A DNA stretch of 8,348 bases, taken from the NCBI GenBank assembly GCA_027310505.1, contig DAIDAS010000030.1, forward strand, positions 1 to 8,348, written 5' to 3'. Origin of the DNA: a bacterium. Its GTDB lineage: Bacteria; Pseudomonadota; Gammaproteobacteria; Burkholderiales; Methylophilaceae. The notes beneath the pieces are model-generated. The model saw only the letters and a program-made list of their open reading frames with translations, was not told the DNA's origin and did not search any database. Of the stretch, positions 1 to 6,392 are shown one piece after another (within the stretch, counting starts at the first letter, position 1; each line of letters opens with the position of its first letter). The position numbers were made by a program, and so were the translations under genes.

Positions 1-721
1 GGATCAGCCATGCTGCAAAGCCGCCCCCCAAGCCATGCAATGCCCCGGCGTAGAGAAACGGGCGGCGGATGAAGGCGTCGGTGGCGCCGATCAACTGGCT
101 TACTTCGATTTCTTCGCGCTGTGTGAGGATTTGCAGGCGGATGGTGTTGCCGATCACTGCAAGCAGGGCGAACCCCAGCAGGCCTGCCAGTACCATGACG
201 GCCTGTCGTCCGATCTGTAGCAGGGAATACAGGCGTTTTACCCAGGCGGCATCAAGTTGGGCGAGCTCCACCCCGTGCAATTGCTGGAGTTCTTGCCGCA
301 ATTGGTCGACAGTCGCCGGATCATTATTGCTGGCATGCACGATATAAACGTCGGGCAGCGGGTTTTTTTCCAGGCCGCCGGCCAGTTCTTCCAGCCCGGC
401 ATTTTGTTGCAGTTCGGCCCAGGCTTTTTCGCGCCCTACAAAACGGTAATTCTTGATTCCGGCATGATTGCGAAGACGCTGGTCTAAATCCTTGATCGTA
501 TCGGCATTGGCATCCATCGCCAGGAACAGGCTGATCTGGGGGTCGCTTTCGATGCTGCCTGCGAGTTTCCCCAGATTGTCGAGCACTACATAAAGCCCGG
601 CCGGGAGGCTCAGGGTTACGCCGATCACACCCAACATCATCAGTGTGGCAAGCCGGGTGCGCCACATGCGCGAAAGCACGAGTCGGAACGCCTGCCGATG
701 CTGGCTGAGCCACTGGTTCAT
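1..721 (-). CDS. ftsX: Cell division protein FtsX, ABC transporter permease-like (partial, C-terminus off window)
   Basis: This is the membrane subunit of the FtsEX divisome complex. In studied bacteria FtsEX couples cytoplasmic ATP hydrolysis to activation of peptidoglycan hydrolases at the septum. Reading from ATG 719-721, 240 codons stay open to the left edge. A cytoplasmic N-terminus (residues 1-23) is followed by a first membrane segment (about 24-47, LATLMMLGVIGVTLSLPAGL), an extracytoplasmic domain (about 48-170) and a second membrane segment (about 173-192, VMVLAGLLGFALLAVIGN). The stretch RLQILTQREEIEVSQLIGAT (195-214) is the conserved FtsX segment after that helix. The family is usually about 300 residues, so roughly 60 residues with the last two helices are missing. 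The start overlaps the ftsE stop as ATGA. A GGAGG lies 9 bases upstream (731-735). Identification rests on topology, motif and position after ftsE. Confidence 0.95.
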   Translation of the reverse strand, partial: MNQWLSQHRQAFRLVLSRMWRTRLATLMMLGVIGVTLSLPAGLYVVLDNLGKLAGSIESDPQISLFLAMDANADTIKDLDQRLRNHAGIKNYRFVGREKAWAELQQNAGLEELAGGLEKNPLPDVYIVHASNNDPATVDQLRQELQQLHGVELAQLDAAWVKRLYSLLQIGRQAVMVLAGLLGFALLAVIGNTIRLQILTQREEIEVSQLIGATDAFIRRPFLYAGALHGLGGGFAAWLI

Positions 722-1371
722 GCTGACATTCCTCCGTGATCCAGCCGCAGGATTTTTGCCGCGCCCGAGGCAATGGCGCTGGTGTCGTGGGTGGCGATAA
801 TGACGGTGACCCCCACTTGATGGAAGGCGTGGAACAGTTTCATGATTTCGGATGCATAGGTTTCGTCGAGATTGCCAGTGGGCTCGTCCGCGATCAGGAT
901 GGATGGCCGGCTTACCACGGCGCGTGCGATGGCCAGCCGCTGTTGTTCGCCACCAGAGAGCGTGACCGGCATGGCTTTTTCCTTGCCCAGCAGGCCGACC
1001 TTGTCCAGCGCAGCGCGAACCCGTTTGCCGGCCTCGTTGCCGACAATGCCGTTGATGTATAGCGGCAGGGCGACGTTTTCAAACACATTGCGGTCGTACA
1101 GCAGTTTGTGATCCTGGAAAACCAGGCCGAATTTTCGGCGCATGTGGGGGATGGCGGCATGGCGCAGCTTGGCGGTATTCTGGTTGCCGATGAGCACGGT
1201 GCCGGCCGTGGGGCGCTCGATGGCGGCGATGAGCTTGAGCAGGGTGCTTTTGCCCGCGCCGGAATGGCCCGTAACGAAGGCCAGTTCGCCCTTGGCGATT
1301 TCGAAAGAGATGTTTTTGAGGGCCTCGAATCCGCCCGGGTAAAGCTTGCCGACCTGATCAAACTTTATCAT
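718..1371 (-). CDS. ftsE: Cell division ATP-binding protein FtsE
   Basis: This is the cytoplasmic ABC ATPase that pairs with FtsX at the divisome. All ABC motifs are visible in 217 residues: Walker A GHSGAGKST (35-43), Q-loop glutamine at 86 in VFQDHKLL, signature LSGGEQQRLAIAR (138-150), Walker B ILIADEP (158-164) followed by TGNLD, and the H-loop histidine at 195 in ATHD. The length matches the family (about 220). The start codon overlaps the ftsY stop (ATGA, 1368-1371), with a GGAGG ten bases upstream inside ftsY (1382-1386). The stop overlaps the ftsX start in the same way, so the three genes are almost certainly cotranscribed and translationally coupled. LolD/MacB-type ATPases share these motifs, but the ftsY and ftsX neighbours settle the assignment. 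Confidence 0.97.
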   Translation of the reverse strand: MIKFDQVGKLYPGGFEALKNISFEIAKGELAFVTGHSGAGKSTLLKLIAAIERPTAGTVLIGNQNTAKLRHAAIPHMRRKFGLVFQDHKLLYDRNVFENVALPLYINGIVGNEAGKRVRAALDKVGLLGKEKAMPVTLSGGEQQRLAIARAVVSRPSILIADEPTGNLDETYASEIMKLFHAFHQVGVTVIIATHDTSAIASGAAKILRLDHGGMSA

Positions 1372-2336
1372 GCGAACAGCGCCTCCACGAACTCGCGAGC
1401 ATTGAACGTCTGCAGATCGTCGATCTGCTCGCCTACGCCGATAAATCGGATCGGGATGGGCCTTTCCTTGGCGATGGCCGCGATGACGCCGCCCTTGGCC
1501 GTGCCGTCCAGCTTGGTGAGCGCCAGGCCGGTGACCTTGATCGCATCGTCGAAGGCCTTGACCTGCGACACGGCGTTCTGGCCGGTATTGGCATCCAGTA
1601 CCAGCAGCACTTCATGCGGCGCGCCGGGCAGTGCCTTGCCGATGACGCGATGCACCTTGCGGATTTCTTCCATCAGGTTGAGCTGGGTCGGCAGGCGCCC
1701 GGCAGTATCGGCCAGCACCACGTCGATGCCCTTGGCCTTGGCCGAGTTGACTGCATCGAAAATCACTGCGGCCGGGTCGCCGCCTTCCTGTGCGATGACG
1801 TGCACATTATTGCGTTCGCCCCAGGTTTGTAGTTGCTCGCGCGCCGCTGCGCGGAAAGTGTCGCCGGCGGCGATCAGCACTGATTTGCCTTGCCGTTGCA
1901 GGCTCCAGGCCAGCTTGCCGATCGTGGTGGTTTTGCCGGCGCCGTTCACGCCGGCCAGCATGATGACATAGGGCTGGTGCGTGGTGGTGTTGAGCGGCTG
2001 CGCCAGCGGCTCCAGCAGGCGGATCAGCGACTCCTGCAATGCCGCGCGCAGCTGGGTGGTGTCGTTGAGCGATTGCCGTTTGACTTCTTTGCGCACGTCT
2101 TCCAGCAGGGCCTGCGTGGCGTAGATGCCGATATCCGAGGTCAGCAGGATGGTTTCCAGCTCCTCGTAGACGTCTTCATCGATCTTGCCGCCGCCGAATA
2201 GTGCGCCAAGCTGGTTGCCCAACTGTGAGCGGGTGCGCGTCAACCCTTGCTTGAGGCGCTCTGCCCAGGAAAGAGAGGGCTCCTGCGCCGTGGTTTGTTC
2301 CTTGTCTTTTTTGAAAAAATTCAGCATATCCATCAT
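1368..2336 (-). CDS. ftsY: Signal recognition particle receptor FtsY
   Basis: This GTPase docks SRP-ribosome complexes at the inner membrane for co-translational insertion of membrane proteins. Its 322 residues carry the NG domain: a helical N domain (about 22-115), then G1 GVNGAGKT (129-136), DTFRAAA (159-165), G3 DTAGR (210-214) and G4 TKLD (274-277), with the SRP-GTPase segment DGTAKGG just after it. The amphipathic start (MLNFFKKDKEQ) is followed by only a short variable stretch, so the long acidic A domain of the E. coli protein (497 residues) is largely absent, as in many other bacteria. The start is uncertain by a codon or more. ATGs lie at 2334-2336, 2331-2333 and 2325-2327. The AAGGG upstream is 4, 7 and 13 bases from them, so the second ATG has the best spacing. 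It is the first gene of the leftward ftsY-ftsE-ftsX operon. Confidence 0.97.
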   Translation of the reverse strand: MMDMLNFFKKDKEQTTAQEPSLSWAERLKQGLTRTRSQLGNQLGALFGGGKIDEDVYEELETILLTSDIGIYATQALLEDVRKEVKRQSLNDTTQLRAALQESLIRLLEPLAQPLNTTTHQPYVIMLAGVNGAGKTTTIGKLAWSLQRQGKSVLIAAGDTFRAAAREQLQTWGERNNVHVIAQEGGDPAAVIFDAVNSAKAKGIDVVLADTAGRLPTQLNLMEEIRKVHRVIGKALPGAPHEVLLVLDANTGQNAVSQVKAFDDAIKVTGLALTKLDGTAKGGVIAAIAKERPIPIRFIGVGEQIDDLQTFNAREFVEALFA

Positions 2337-2373
2337 TTTACCCTTAGAACTTAGCCGGCGCGACTTGAGTCAT

Positions 2374-2399
2374 ACCGGCGGACTTCATGTCCGGACGGT
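2374..2399. repeat. Imperfect inverted repeat in the ftsY/M16 divergent spacer
   Basis: A perfect 5-bp inverted repeat, CGGAC (2379-2383) and GTCCG (2389-2393), is separated by TTCAT. The outer bases ACCG (2374-2377) and CGGT (2396-2399) also pair, giving arms of 10 and 11 bases with small mismatches. The element ends at the first base of the TATAAT at 2399-2404, so it covers the place where a -35 box would lie for the rightward operon. In leftward transcripts it could instead form a hairpin in an ftsY leader. Operator or activator site is an inference from position; chance in GC-rich DNA is possible. Confidence 0.35.
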
Positions 2400-2404
2400 A
2401 TAAT
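2399..2404 (+). promoter_or_regulatory. Putative sigma-70 -10 box for the M16-rsmD-coaD operon
   Basis: A perfect TATAAT stands 26 bases before the GTG start at 2431. Transcription would begin near 2411, giving a leader of about 20 bases that just contains the AGGAG ribosome site at 2418-2422. No recognisable -35 hexamer sits 16-18 bases upstream (the bases there are GC-rich), and there is no extended TG motif. If this is the promoter, it may need an activator. It is the only strong -10 match in the 94-base spacer. Confidence 0.5.
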
Positions 2405-2430
2405 TCACCAAACTTCCAGGAGTCTTCATC

Positions 2431-3792
2431 GTGCTGACACGACTTATTTGTTTTTTGCTGGCGCTTCTGCCAGCCGCGGCATATGCCGACATTCAGGAAT
2501 TCAAGCTCGATAACGGGCTCAAGATCGTGGTGCAGGAAGACCACCGCTCCCCCGTGGTGGTTTCTCAGGTCTGGTACCGGGCGGGCAGCCTGGACGAGTT
2601 CAATGGCACCACAGGTGTCGCCCATGTGCTTGAACACATGATGTTCAAGGGTACGAAGCAAGTTCCCGCCGGGCAGTTTTCGCGGCTGGTGGCGGCGGCT
2701 GGCGGCAAGGAGAACGCATTTACCGCGACCGACCACACCGTGTATTTCCAGCAACTGGAAAAATCCAAACTCGAGCTTTCCATGAAACTGGAAGCCGACC
2801 GCATGGCCAACCTGCAGCTGACGGCTGCGGAATTCGCCAAGGAAATCAAAGTCGTGATGGAGGAGCGCCGCTGGCGCACCGAAGACAAGCCGCAGTCGCT
2901 GGTGTACGAGCAATTTCAGGCGGTGGCTTACCAGGCACATCCCTACGGGCGCCCCGTGATCGGCTGGATGAATGACCTTGAGCAAAGGACCGTGGAAGAC
3001 GCCCGCGCCTGGTACAAGCGCTGGTACGAGCCCAATAACGCCACGCTGGTCGTGGTGGGGGACGTGTCGCCCAAGGAAGTCCTGAAGCTGGCCAAAAAGT
3101 ATTTCGGCCCGCTCAAGGCGCATGCATTGCCGGTGCGCAAGGTGCAGACCGAGCCGGAACAGCACGGCGAGCGCCGTGTGACGGTGAAGGCGCCGGCCAA
3201 GTTGCCGTACCTGCTGATGGGTTATCATGCGCCGGTGTTGCGAGACCCCGAACATGACTGGGAACCCTATGCGCTGGAAATTCTGAGCGGCGTGCTGGAT
3301 GGCAATGCCTCTGCGCGGCTGAATCAGGATCTGGTGCGGCGCGACCGCATCGCCATTGATGTCAGCACCGGCTATGACATGGTCCAGCGCGGCGGCGTTT
3401 CGCTGTTCCTGATGGATGGCACGCCGAGCGAAGGCACTTCGGTGGGCGATCTCGAAACTGCAATCCTGGGCGAAATCGAGCAGCTCAAGGAAAACGGCGT
3501 GACCGAAGAAGAATTGCAGCGCGTGAAAGCACAGGTGATCGCGGCTGATGTCTACCAGCGCGACTCCATGTTCTACCAGGCCATGAAGATCGGTAACCTG
3601 GAAACTGCCGGGCTTTCGTGGCGGCTGCTCAAGGATTATCCGGCCCGGTTGCAGGCGGTGACCGCCGAGCAGGTGCAGGCCGTGGCGCGCAAATACCTCA
3701 CCACGGATAACCTGACGGTGGCGACGCTCGATCCGCAGCCGATCGACGAAAATGCGCCCAAGCATAAGGAGATGCCCCATGGTCACCACTAA
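2431..3792 (+). CDS. M16 family zinc metallopeptidase, catalytic (zinc-binding) subunit, exported
   Basis: This is a periplasmic M16B peptidase, related to the mitochondrial processing peptidase beta subunit. A GTG start is chosen because AGGAG (2418-2422) lies 8 bases upstream and a signal peptide follows directly (hydrophobic core about 5-15, likely cleavage after AYA at 19). The zinc motif HVLEH spans 65-69, with the distal zinc-ligand glutamate at about 144 in VVMEERRW; the spacing of roughly 75 residues is normal. The N-terminal M16 domain is about 23-170 and the C-terminal M16 domain about 180-370. Where many M16 proteins have an R-x6-Y substrate-binding pair, this protein has V302 and I309, so it probably depends on the next gene's product. 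The C-terminus ends in HKEMPHGHH, a histidine-rich tail that overlaps the next gene. Length (453) is typical. The substrate is unknown. Confidence 0.93.
   Translation: MLTRLICFLLALLPAAAYADIQEFKLDNGLKIVVQEDHRSPVVVSQVWYRAGSLDEFNGTTGVAHVLEHMMFKGTKQVPAGQFSRLVAAAGGKENAFTATDHTVYFQQLEKSKLELSMKLEADRMANLQLTAAEFAKEIKVVMEERRWRTEDKPQSLVYEQFQAVAYQAHPYGRPVIGWMNDLEQRTVEDARAWYKRWYEPNNATLVVVGDVSPKEVLKLAKKYFGPLKAHALPVRKVQTEPEQHGERRVTVKAPAKLPYLLMGYHAPVLRDPEHDWEPYALEILSGVLDGNASARLNQDLVRRDRIAIDVSTGYDMVQRGGVSLFLMDGTPSEGTSVGDLETAILGEIEQLKENGVTEEELQRVKAQVIAADVYQRDSMFYQAMKIGNLETAGLSWRLLKDYPARLQAVTAEQVQAVARKYLTTDNLTVATLDPQPIDENAPKHKEMPHGHH
3766..3771 (+). promoter_or_regulatory. Shine-Dalgarno AAGGAG deciding the start of the second M16 gene
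   Basis: AAGGAG lies inside the end of the first M16 gene, 7 bases before ATG 3779-3781. It favours that ATG over the in-frame upstream ATG at 3752, which has no such site and would add nine charged residues in front of a good signal peptide. The 14-base overlap of the two genes suggests translational coupling, fitting equal production of two partner subunits. Confidence 0.75.
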
Positions 3793-5104
3793 AATGATGC
3801 ATCGGGTGGCTGCCATGATGGCCGGCCTTGCCCTGGCAACGACCGCGTGGGCCGGCCTGCCGATCCAGCATTGGCAGACCAGCTCTGGTGCCGAGGTGTA
3901 TTTCGTCGAGAACCACGAGTTGCCGATGATCGACGTGGCGGTGAACTTTCCCGCCGGCAGCAGCCGCGATACGCGTGAAAAGGCCGGTCTGGCCGAGTTG
4001 ACCCAGCATATGCTTTCCCAGGGCGCGGGCGGCTTGAGCGATGCGGAAATTTCACGCCGTCTGGCCGACTTGGGCGCGGTGCTCGGCGGTGACCAGGATC
4101 AGGATCGTGCCGGCGTTTCGCTACGTACCCTGTCCAGCGACCGCGAAAGCGGGGCGGCGCTGGAGCTTTTTGGCAAGATCCTGCAGCAGCCTGAATTCCC
4201 TGAAAGCGTGCTGGAGCGGGAAAAGGCCCGCATCATCTCAGGGCTGCGCGAGGCGGCCACCCAGCCGGAGAGCATCGCTGACAAGGCGTTTACTGCAGCG
4301 TTGTATGGCGATCACCCTTACGGCATCGCCAATGCGGATACGCCGGAATCCGTGGCCACGATCAAGCGCGATGATCTGCAGCAGTTTTACCAGAAGTATT
4401 ACCGTGCCGATGGTGCCGTGATCGCCATGATGGGCGATCTGAGCCAGGATGCGGCAGCGCGGGTCGCCGAAACGCTGGCGGGCGGGCTGCCCAAAGGGGC
4501 GAGGGTGGCAACCCCGCCGCCGCCGGTTCCATATCCGACTGGGGCCAAAATCTAGCGCATCCCGCATCCGGCTTCGCAGTCGCATATCCTGATAGGGTAT
4601 CCGGGCGTCAAGCGCGGCGATCCGGATTATTTTTCGTTGTATGTCGGCAATTACATTCTCGGTGGCGGTGGTTTTGTGTCGCGCCTGACCGAAGAGGTAC
4701 GCGAGAAGCGTGGCCTGGTCTATAGCGTTTACAGCTATTTCTTGCCGCTGAGCGAACTGGGGCCGTTCCTGATCGGTTTGCAGACCAAGCGCGAACAGTC
4801 CGGCGAGGCACTCAAGGTCGTGAACGAAACGCTTGCGAAATTCATCAAGGAAGGCCCGAGCGCCAAGGAAATGAAGGCGGCCAAGGATAACATCATCGGC
4901 GGGTTTCCGTTGCGCATCGACAGCAACGGCAAGATATTGAGTTATCTCTCGGTGATCGGCTTCTACCATTTGCCGTTGACCTACCTGGACGATTTCAACA
5001 AGGAAATCGCCAAGGTGACGGCCTCGCAGGTGAAGGGCGCCTTTGCGCGGCGCATCAAACCGGACAACATGGTGACGGTGATCGTTGGCACAGACGCAAA
5101 ATAA
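3779..5104 (+). pseudogene. M16 peptidase-like partner subunit, interrupted by an in-frame amber codon
   Basis: This is the second M16 protein, expected to be exported and to pair with the zinc subunit encoded just upstream. A signal peptide is visible (core about 10-21, likely cleavage after AWA at 25). The zinc motif has degenerated: at the HxxEH position it reads ELTQH (73-77), so the first histidine and the catalytic glutamate are lost. Translation stops at TAG 4553-4555 (codon 259) after a proline-rich linker (PPPPVPYPTGAKI). The same frame then continues with RIPHPASQSHILIGYPGVKR and runs to TAA 5102-5104, covering the second M16 domain with the R-x6-Y pair R308 and Y315 in EVREKRGLVYSVY. 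Read through, it would be 441 residues, normal for the family. No ATG, GTG or TTG follows the stop until TTG 4637, inside the fold. Nonsense allele, sequence error or readthrough are all possible; a frameshift is not involved. Confidence 0.85.
4553..4555 (+). other. Premature in-frame TAG within the second M16 gene
   Basis: The codons before it read GGG GCC AAA ATC and those after it CGC ATC CCG CAT, both clearly M16 sequence in one frame. A single C-to-T change from CAG (Gln) would explain it, though GAG or AAG are equally one step away. The stop sits exactly between the two M16 halves. No second lesion is seen in the remaining 182 codons, which suggests a recent event or an error in the sequence. 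Confidence 0.9.
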
Positions 5105-5639
5105 GGTCAGGATCAGTGCGGGGGAGTGGCGCAGCCGCATGCTGCGTTTCCCCGATGCGCTAGGATTGCGACCGACGCCTGACCGGGTGCGGCAGACGTT
5201 GTTCAACTGGTTGGGGCAGGAGTTGCACGGCAAGACCTGTCTCGATCTATTCGCAGGCAGCGGCGCGCTCGGGTTCGAGGCACTATCCCGTTATGCTGCC
5301 GAGGTGGTGCTCGTGGAGCAGAACCCGGCCGTGCATCGCGCGCTGACAGAAAACGCCCATCAGCTAAAAGCGGAGCATGCACGCATCCTGCGGCTGGATG
5401 CCTTGCAGTTCCTGGCGCAAAACACCCGGCGCTTCGACGTGATCTTTCTTGACCCGCCCTATGGACAGGGCTGGCTGGAAAAGCTCCTGCCGCAGTTGGC
5501 CAGGCATCTGGCGCCGCAAGGCGTGGTATATGCCGAGGCGGAGCACCCGCTGACGGATCTGCCCGGCTGGGACGTGTTCAAGCACGGCAAGGCGGGCAGT
5601 GTGCATTATCACCTGCTAAAATGTGCATATGAACAATAA
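5085..5639 (+). CDS. rsmD: 16S rRNA (guanine(966)-N(2))-methyltransferase RsmD
   Basis: This SAM-dependent enzyme methylates G966 of 16S rRNA (E. coli numbering) during 30S assembly in the cytoplasm. The 184-residue product opens with the family's RISAGEWRSR (9-18), followed by LRPTPDRVRQTLFNWL (28-43), the SAM-binding loop LDLFAGSGALGFEALSR (53-69) and the catalytic DPPY (123-126). The start is TTG 5085. An in-frame TGA lies just upstream (5079-5081), and the next ATG (5139) would remove the conserved N-terminal motif. The ribosome site is weak (GGTGA at 5071-5075, 9 bases away). The start lies within the last 20 bases of the preceding M16 frame, so translation is probably coupled to ribosomes finishing that gene; the amber codon upstream could therefore lower its expression. 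Confidence 0.95.
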   Translation: MAQTQNKVRISAGEWRSRMLRFPDALGLRPTPDRVRQTLFNWLGQELHGKTCLDLFAGSGALGFEALSRYAAEVVLVEQNPAVHRALTENAHQLKAEHARILRLDALQFLAQNTRRFDVIFLDPPYGQGWLEKLLPQLARHLAPQGVVYAEAEHPLTDLPGWDVFKHGKAGSVHYHLLKCAYEQ

Positions 5640-6117
5640 GGCTGTTTACCCTGGTACTTTCGATCCGCTGACACGCGGGCATGAGGACATCGTGCGCCGT
5701 GCTGCAGGCGTGTTTTCGGAAGTCATCGTGGCGGTCGCTGAAAACACCTCCAAGAGATCGTTTTTCAGCTTGGATGAACGTGTGGCGATGGCGGCTGAAG
5801 TGCTCGCAGACTGTCCGAACGTGCATGTGATGGCATTCTCCGGGCTGCTGATGCAGTTCGTGCGTGAGCAGGGTGCGGCAGTGGTGGTGCGCGGGTTGCG
5901 CGCCGTTTCCGATTTTGAATACGAATTCCAGCTGGCGGGCATGAACCGCAAGCTGTACCCCGAGGTCGAAACATTGTTCCTGACCCCGGCGGAACAATAC
6001 ATGTTTATTTCAGCCAGTCTGGTGCGCGAGATTGCCCTGCTGGGGGGCGATGTGAGTCAGTTCGTCCCGCCACTGGTTGAAGCGGAATTGAAGCGCAAGA
6101 TTGGCGCCAAGGAATAA
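5629..6117 (+). CDS. coaD: Phosphopantetheine adenylyltransferase CoaD
   Basis: This enzyme transfers AMP from ATP to 4'-phosphopantetheine to give dephospho-CoA, the penultimate step of coenzyme A synthesis. The 162-residue product has the nucleotidyltransferase motif PGTFDPLTRGHEDIVRRA near the N-terminus (GxxxPxxxGH type), VVRGLRAVSDFEYEFQLAGMN in the middle, and the C-terminal FISASLVREIALLGGDVSQF, where most relatives have ISSxxVRE. Start ATG 5629 gives MNNKAVYPGTFDP, matching the usual family N-terminus. An in-frame GTG at 5623 would add only two residues. It overlaps the rsmD stop by 11 bases and has no clear ribosome site of its own, so coupling to rsmD is likely. The rsmD-coaD pairing is common in bacteria. 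Confidence 0.97.
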   Translation: MNNKAVYPGTFDPLTRGHEDIVRRAAGVFSEVIVAVAENTSKRSFFSLDERVAMAAEVLADCPNVHVMAFSGLLMQFVREQGAAVVVRGLRAVSDFEYEFQLAGMNRKLYPEVETLFLTPAEQYMFISASLVREIALLGGDVSQFVPPLVEAELKRKIGAKE

Positions 6118-6119
6118 AA

Positions 6120-6377
6120 ATGGCTTTAATGATTACCGACGAATGCATCAACTGCGACGTATGCGAGCCGGAATGTCCCAATAGTGCGATTTCGCAGGGT
6201 GAGGAAATCTACGAGATCAACCCCAACCTGTGCACCGAGTGTGTCGGCCATTACGACAAGCCGCAGTGCCAGGAAGTCTGCCCTATCGATTGCATCCCGT
6301 TCAACCCCGACGTGCGGGAAACCAAGGACGAGCTGTACCAGAAGTACCTGAAGATTTCCGCCCAGAACCAGAAATAG
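6120..6377 (+). CDS. yfhL: YfhL-type 2[4Fe-4S] ferredoxin
   Basis: This is a small cytoplasmic electron carrier of 85 residues. Cluster motifs are C9-x2-C12-x2-C15-x3-C19 and C38-x2-C41-x8-C50-x3-C54. The eight-residue insert between the second and third cysteines of the latter group, plus the extra C58 and the helical tail, are hallmarks of the Allochromatium-type (Alvin) ferredoxins, which have very low redox potentials. An AAGGA (6109-6113) lies 6 bases before the ATG, inside the end of coaD, and only two bases separate the genes. The coaD-ferredoxin pairing also occurs in Pseudomonas. Its redox partner cannot be told from this sequence. The last codons and the stop lie within a hairpin shared with the convergent OsmC-family gene. 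Confidence 0.95.
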   Translation: MALMITDECINCDVCEPECPNSAISQGEEIYEINPNLCTECVGHYDKPQCQEVCPIDCIPFNPDVRETKDELYQKYLKISAQNQK

Positions 6378-6387
6378 TCTGGGCGGA
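6357..6387. terminator. Hairpin between convergent ferredoxin and OsmC-family genes
   Basis: A perfect 10-bp inverted repeat pairs TCCGCCCAGA (6357-6366) with TCTGGGCGGA (6378-6387), with an 11-base loop that contains the ferredoxin stop codon TAG (6375-6377). It lies just before the OsmC-family stop (6393-6395) on the other strand, where a two-way terminator would be expected. Neither side has a run of T after the stem, so it is not a standard intrinsic terminator. It could slow polymerase, protect mRNA 3' ends, or assist Rho-dependent ending. Confidence 0.45.
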
Positions 6388-6392
6388 GTGCC

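Noticed and set aside
1108..1971. A 287-codon plus-strand open frame opposite ftsE and ftsY
   Set aside because: It spans the junction of two well-identified genes on the other strand, and its Ser/Ala/Thr-rich product resembles nothing known to me.
3752..3778. An upstream ATG at 3752 as start of the second M16 protein
   Set aside because: It lacks a ribosome site and would put nine arginine-rich residues before the signal peptide; AAGGAG is correctly spaced for ATG 3779.
2344..3816. A 490-codon open frame on the minus strand opposite the first M16 gene
   Set aside because: The plus-strand gene has clear motifs, signal peptide and ribosome site. The antisense product is rich in His, Arg, Leu and Gln with no recognisable domain, as expected from the mirror of a GC-rich gene.
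4553..4555. TAG decoded as pyrrolysine or another programmed recoding
   Set aside because: Pyrrolysine systems are not expected in this kind of organism, M16 proteins do not use it, and there is no obvious recoding structure. An ordinary mutation, error or suppression is simpler.
4541..4640. A frameshift between the two halves of the second M16 gene
   Set aside because: Both halves are in the same frame (codons from 3779 and from 4556 are in phase), so only a nonsense codon separates them; no slippery site or indel is needed.
4238..5233. A 331-codon open frame on the minus strand crossing the amber site and the start of rsmD
   Set aside because: It has no recognisable domain and lies opposite two conserved genes; it is a codon-bias shadow and does not explain the amber codon.
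5623..5628. GTG 5623 as the coaD start
   Set aside because: It would add only Met-His; ATG 5629 matches the usual CoaD N-terminus. It cannot be strictly excluded.
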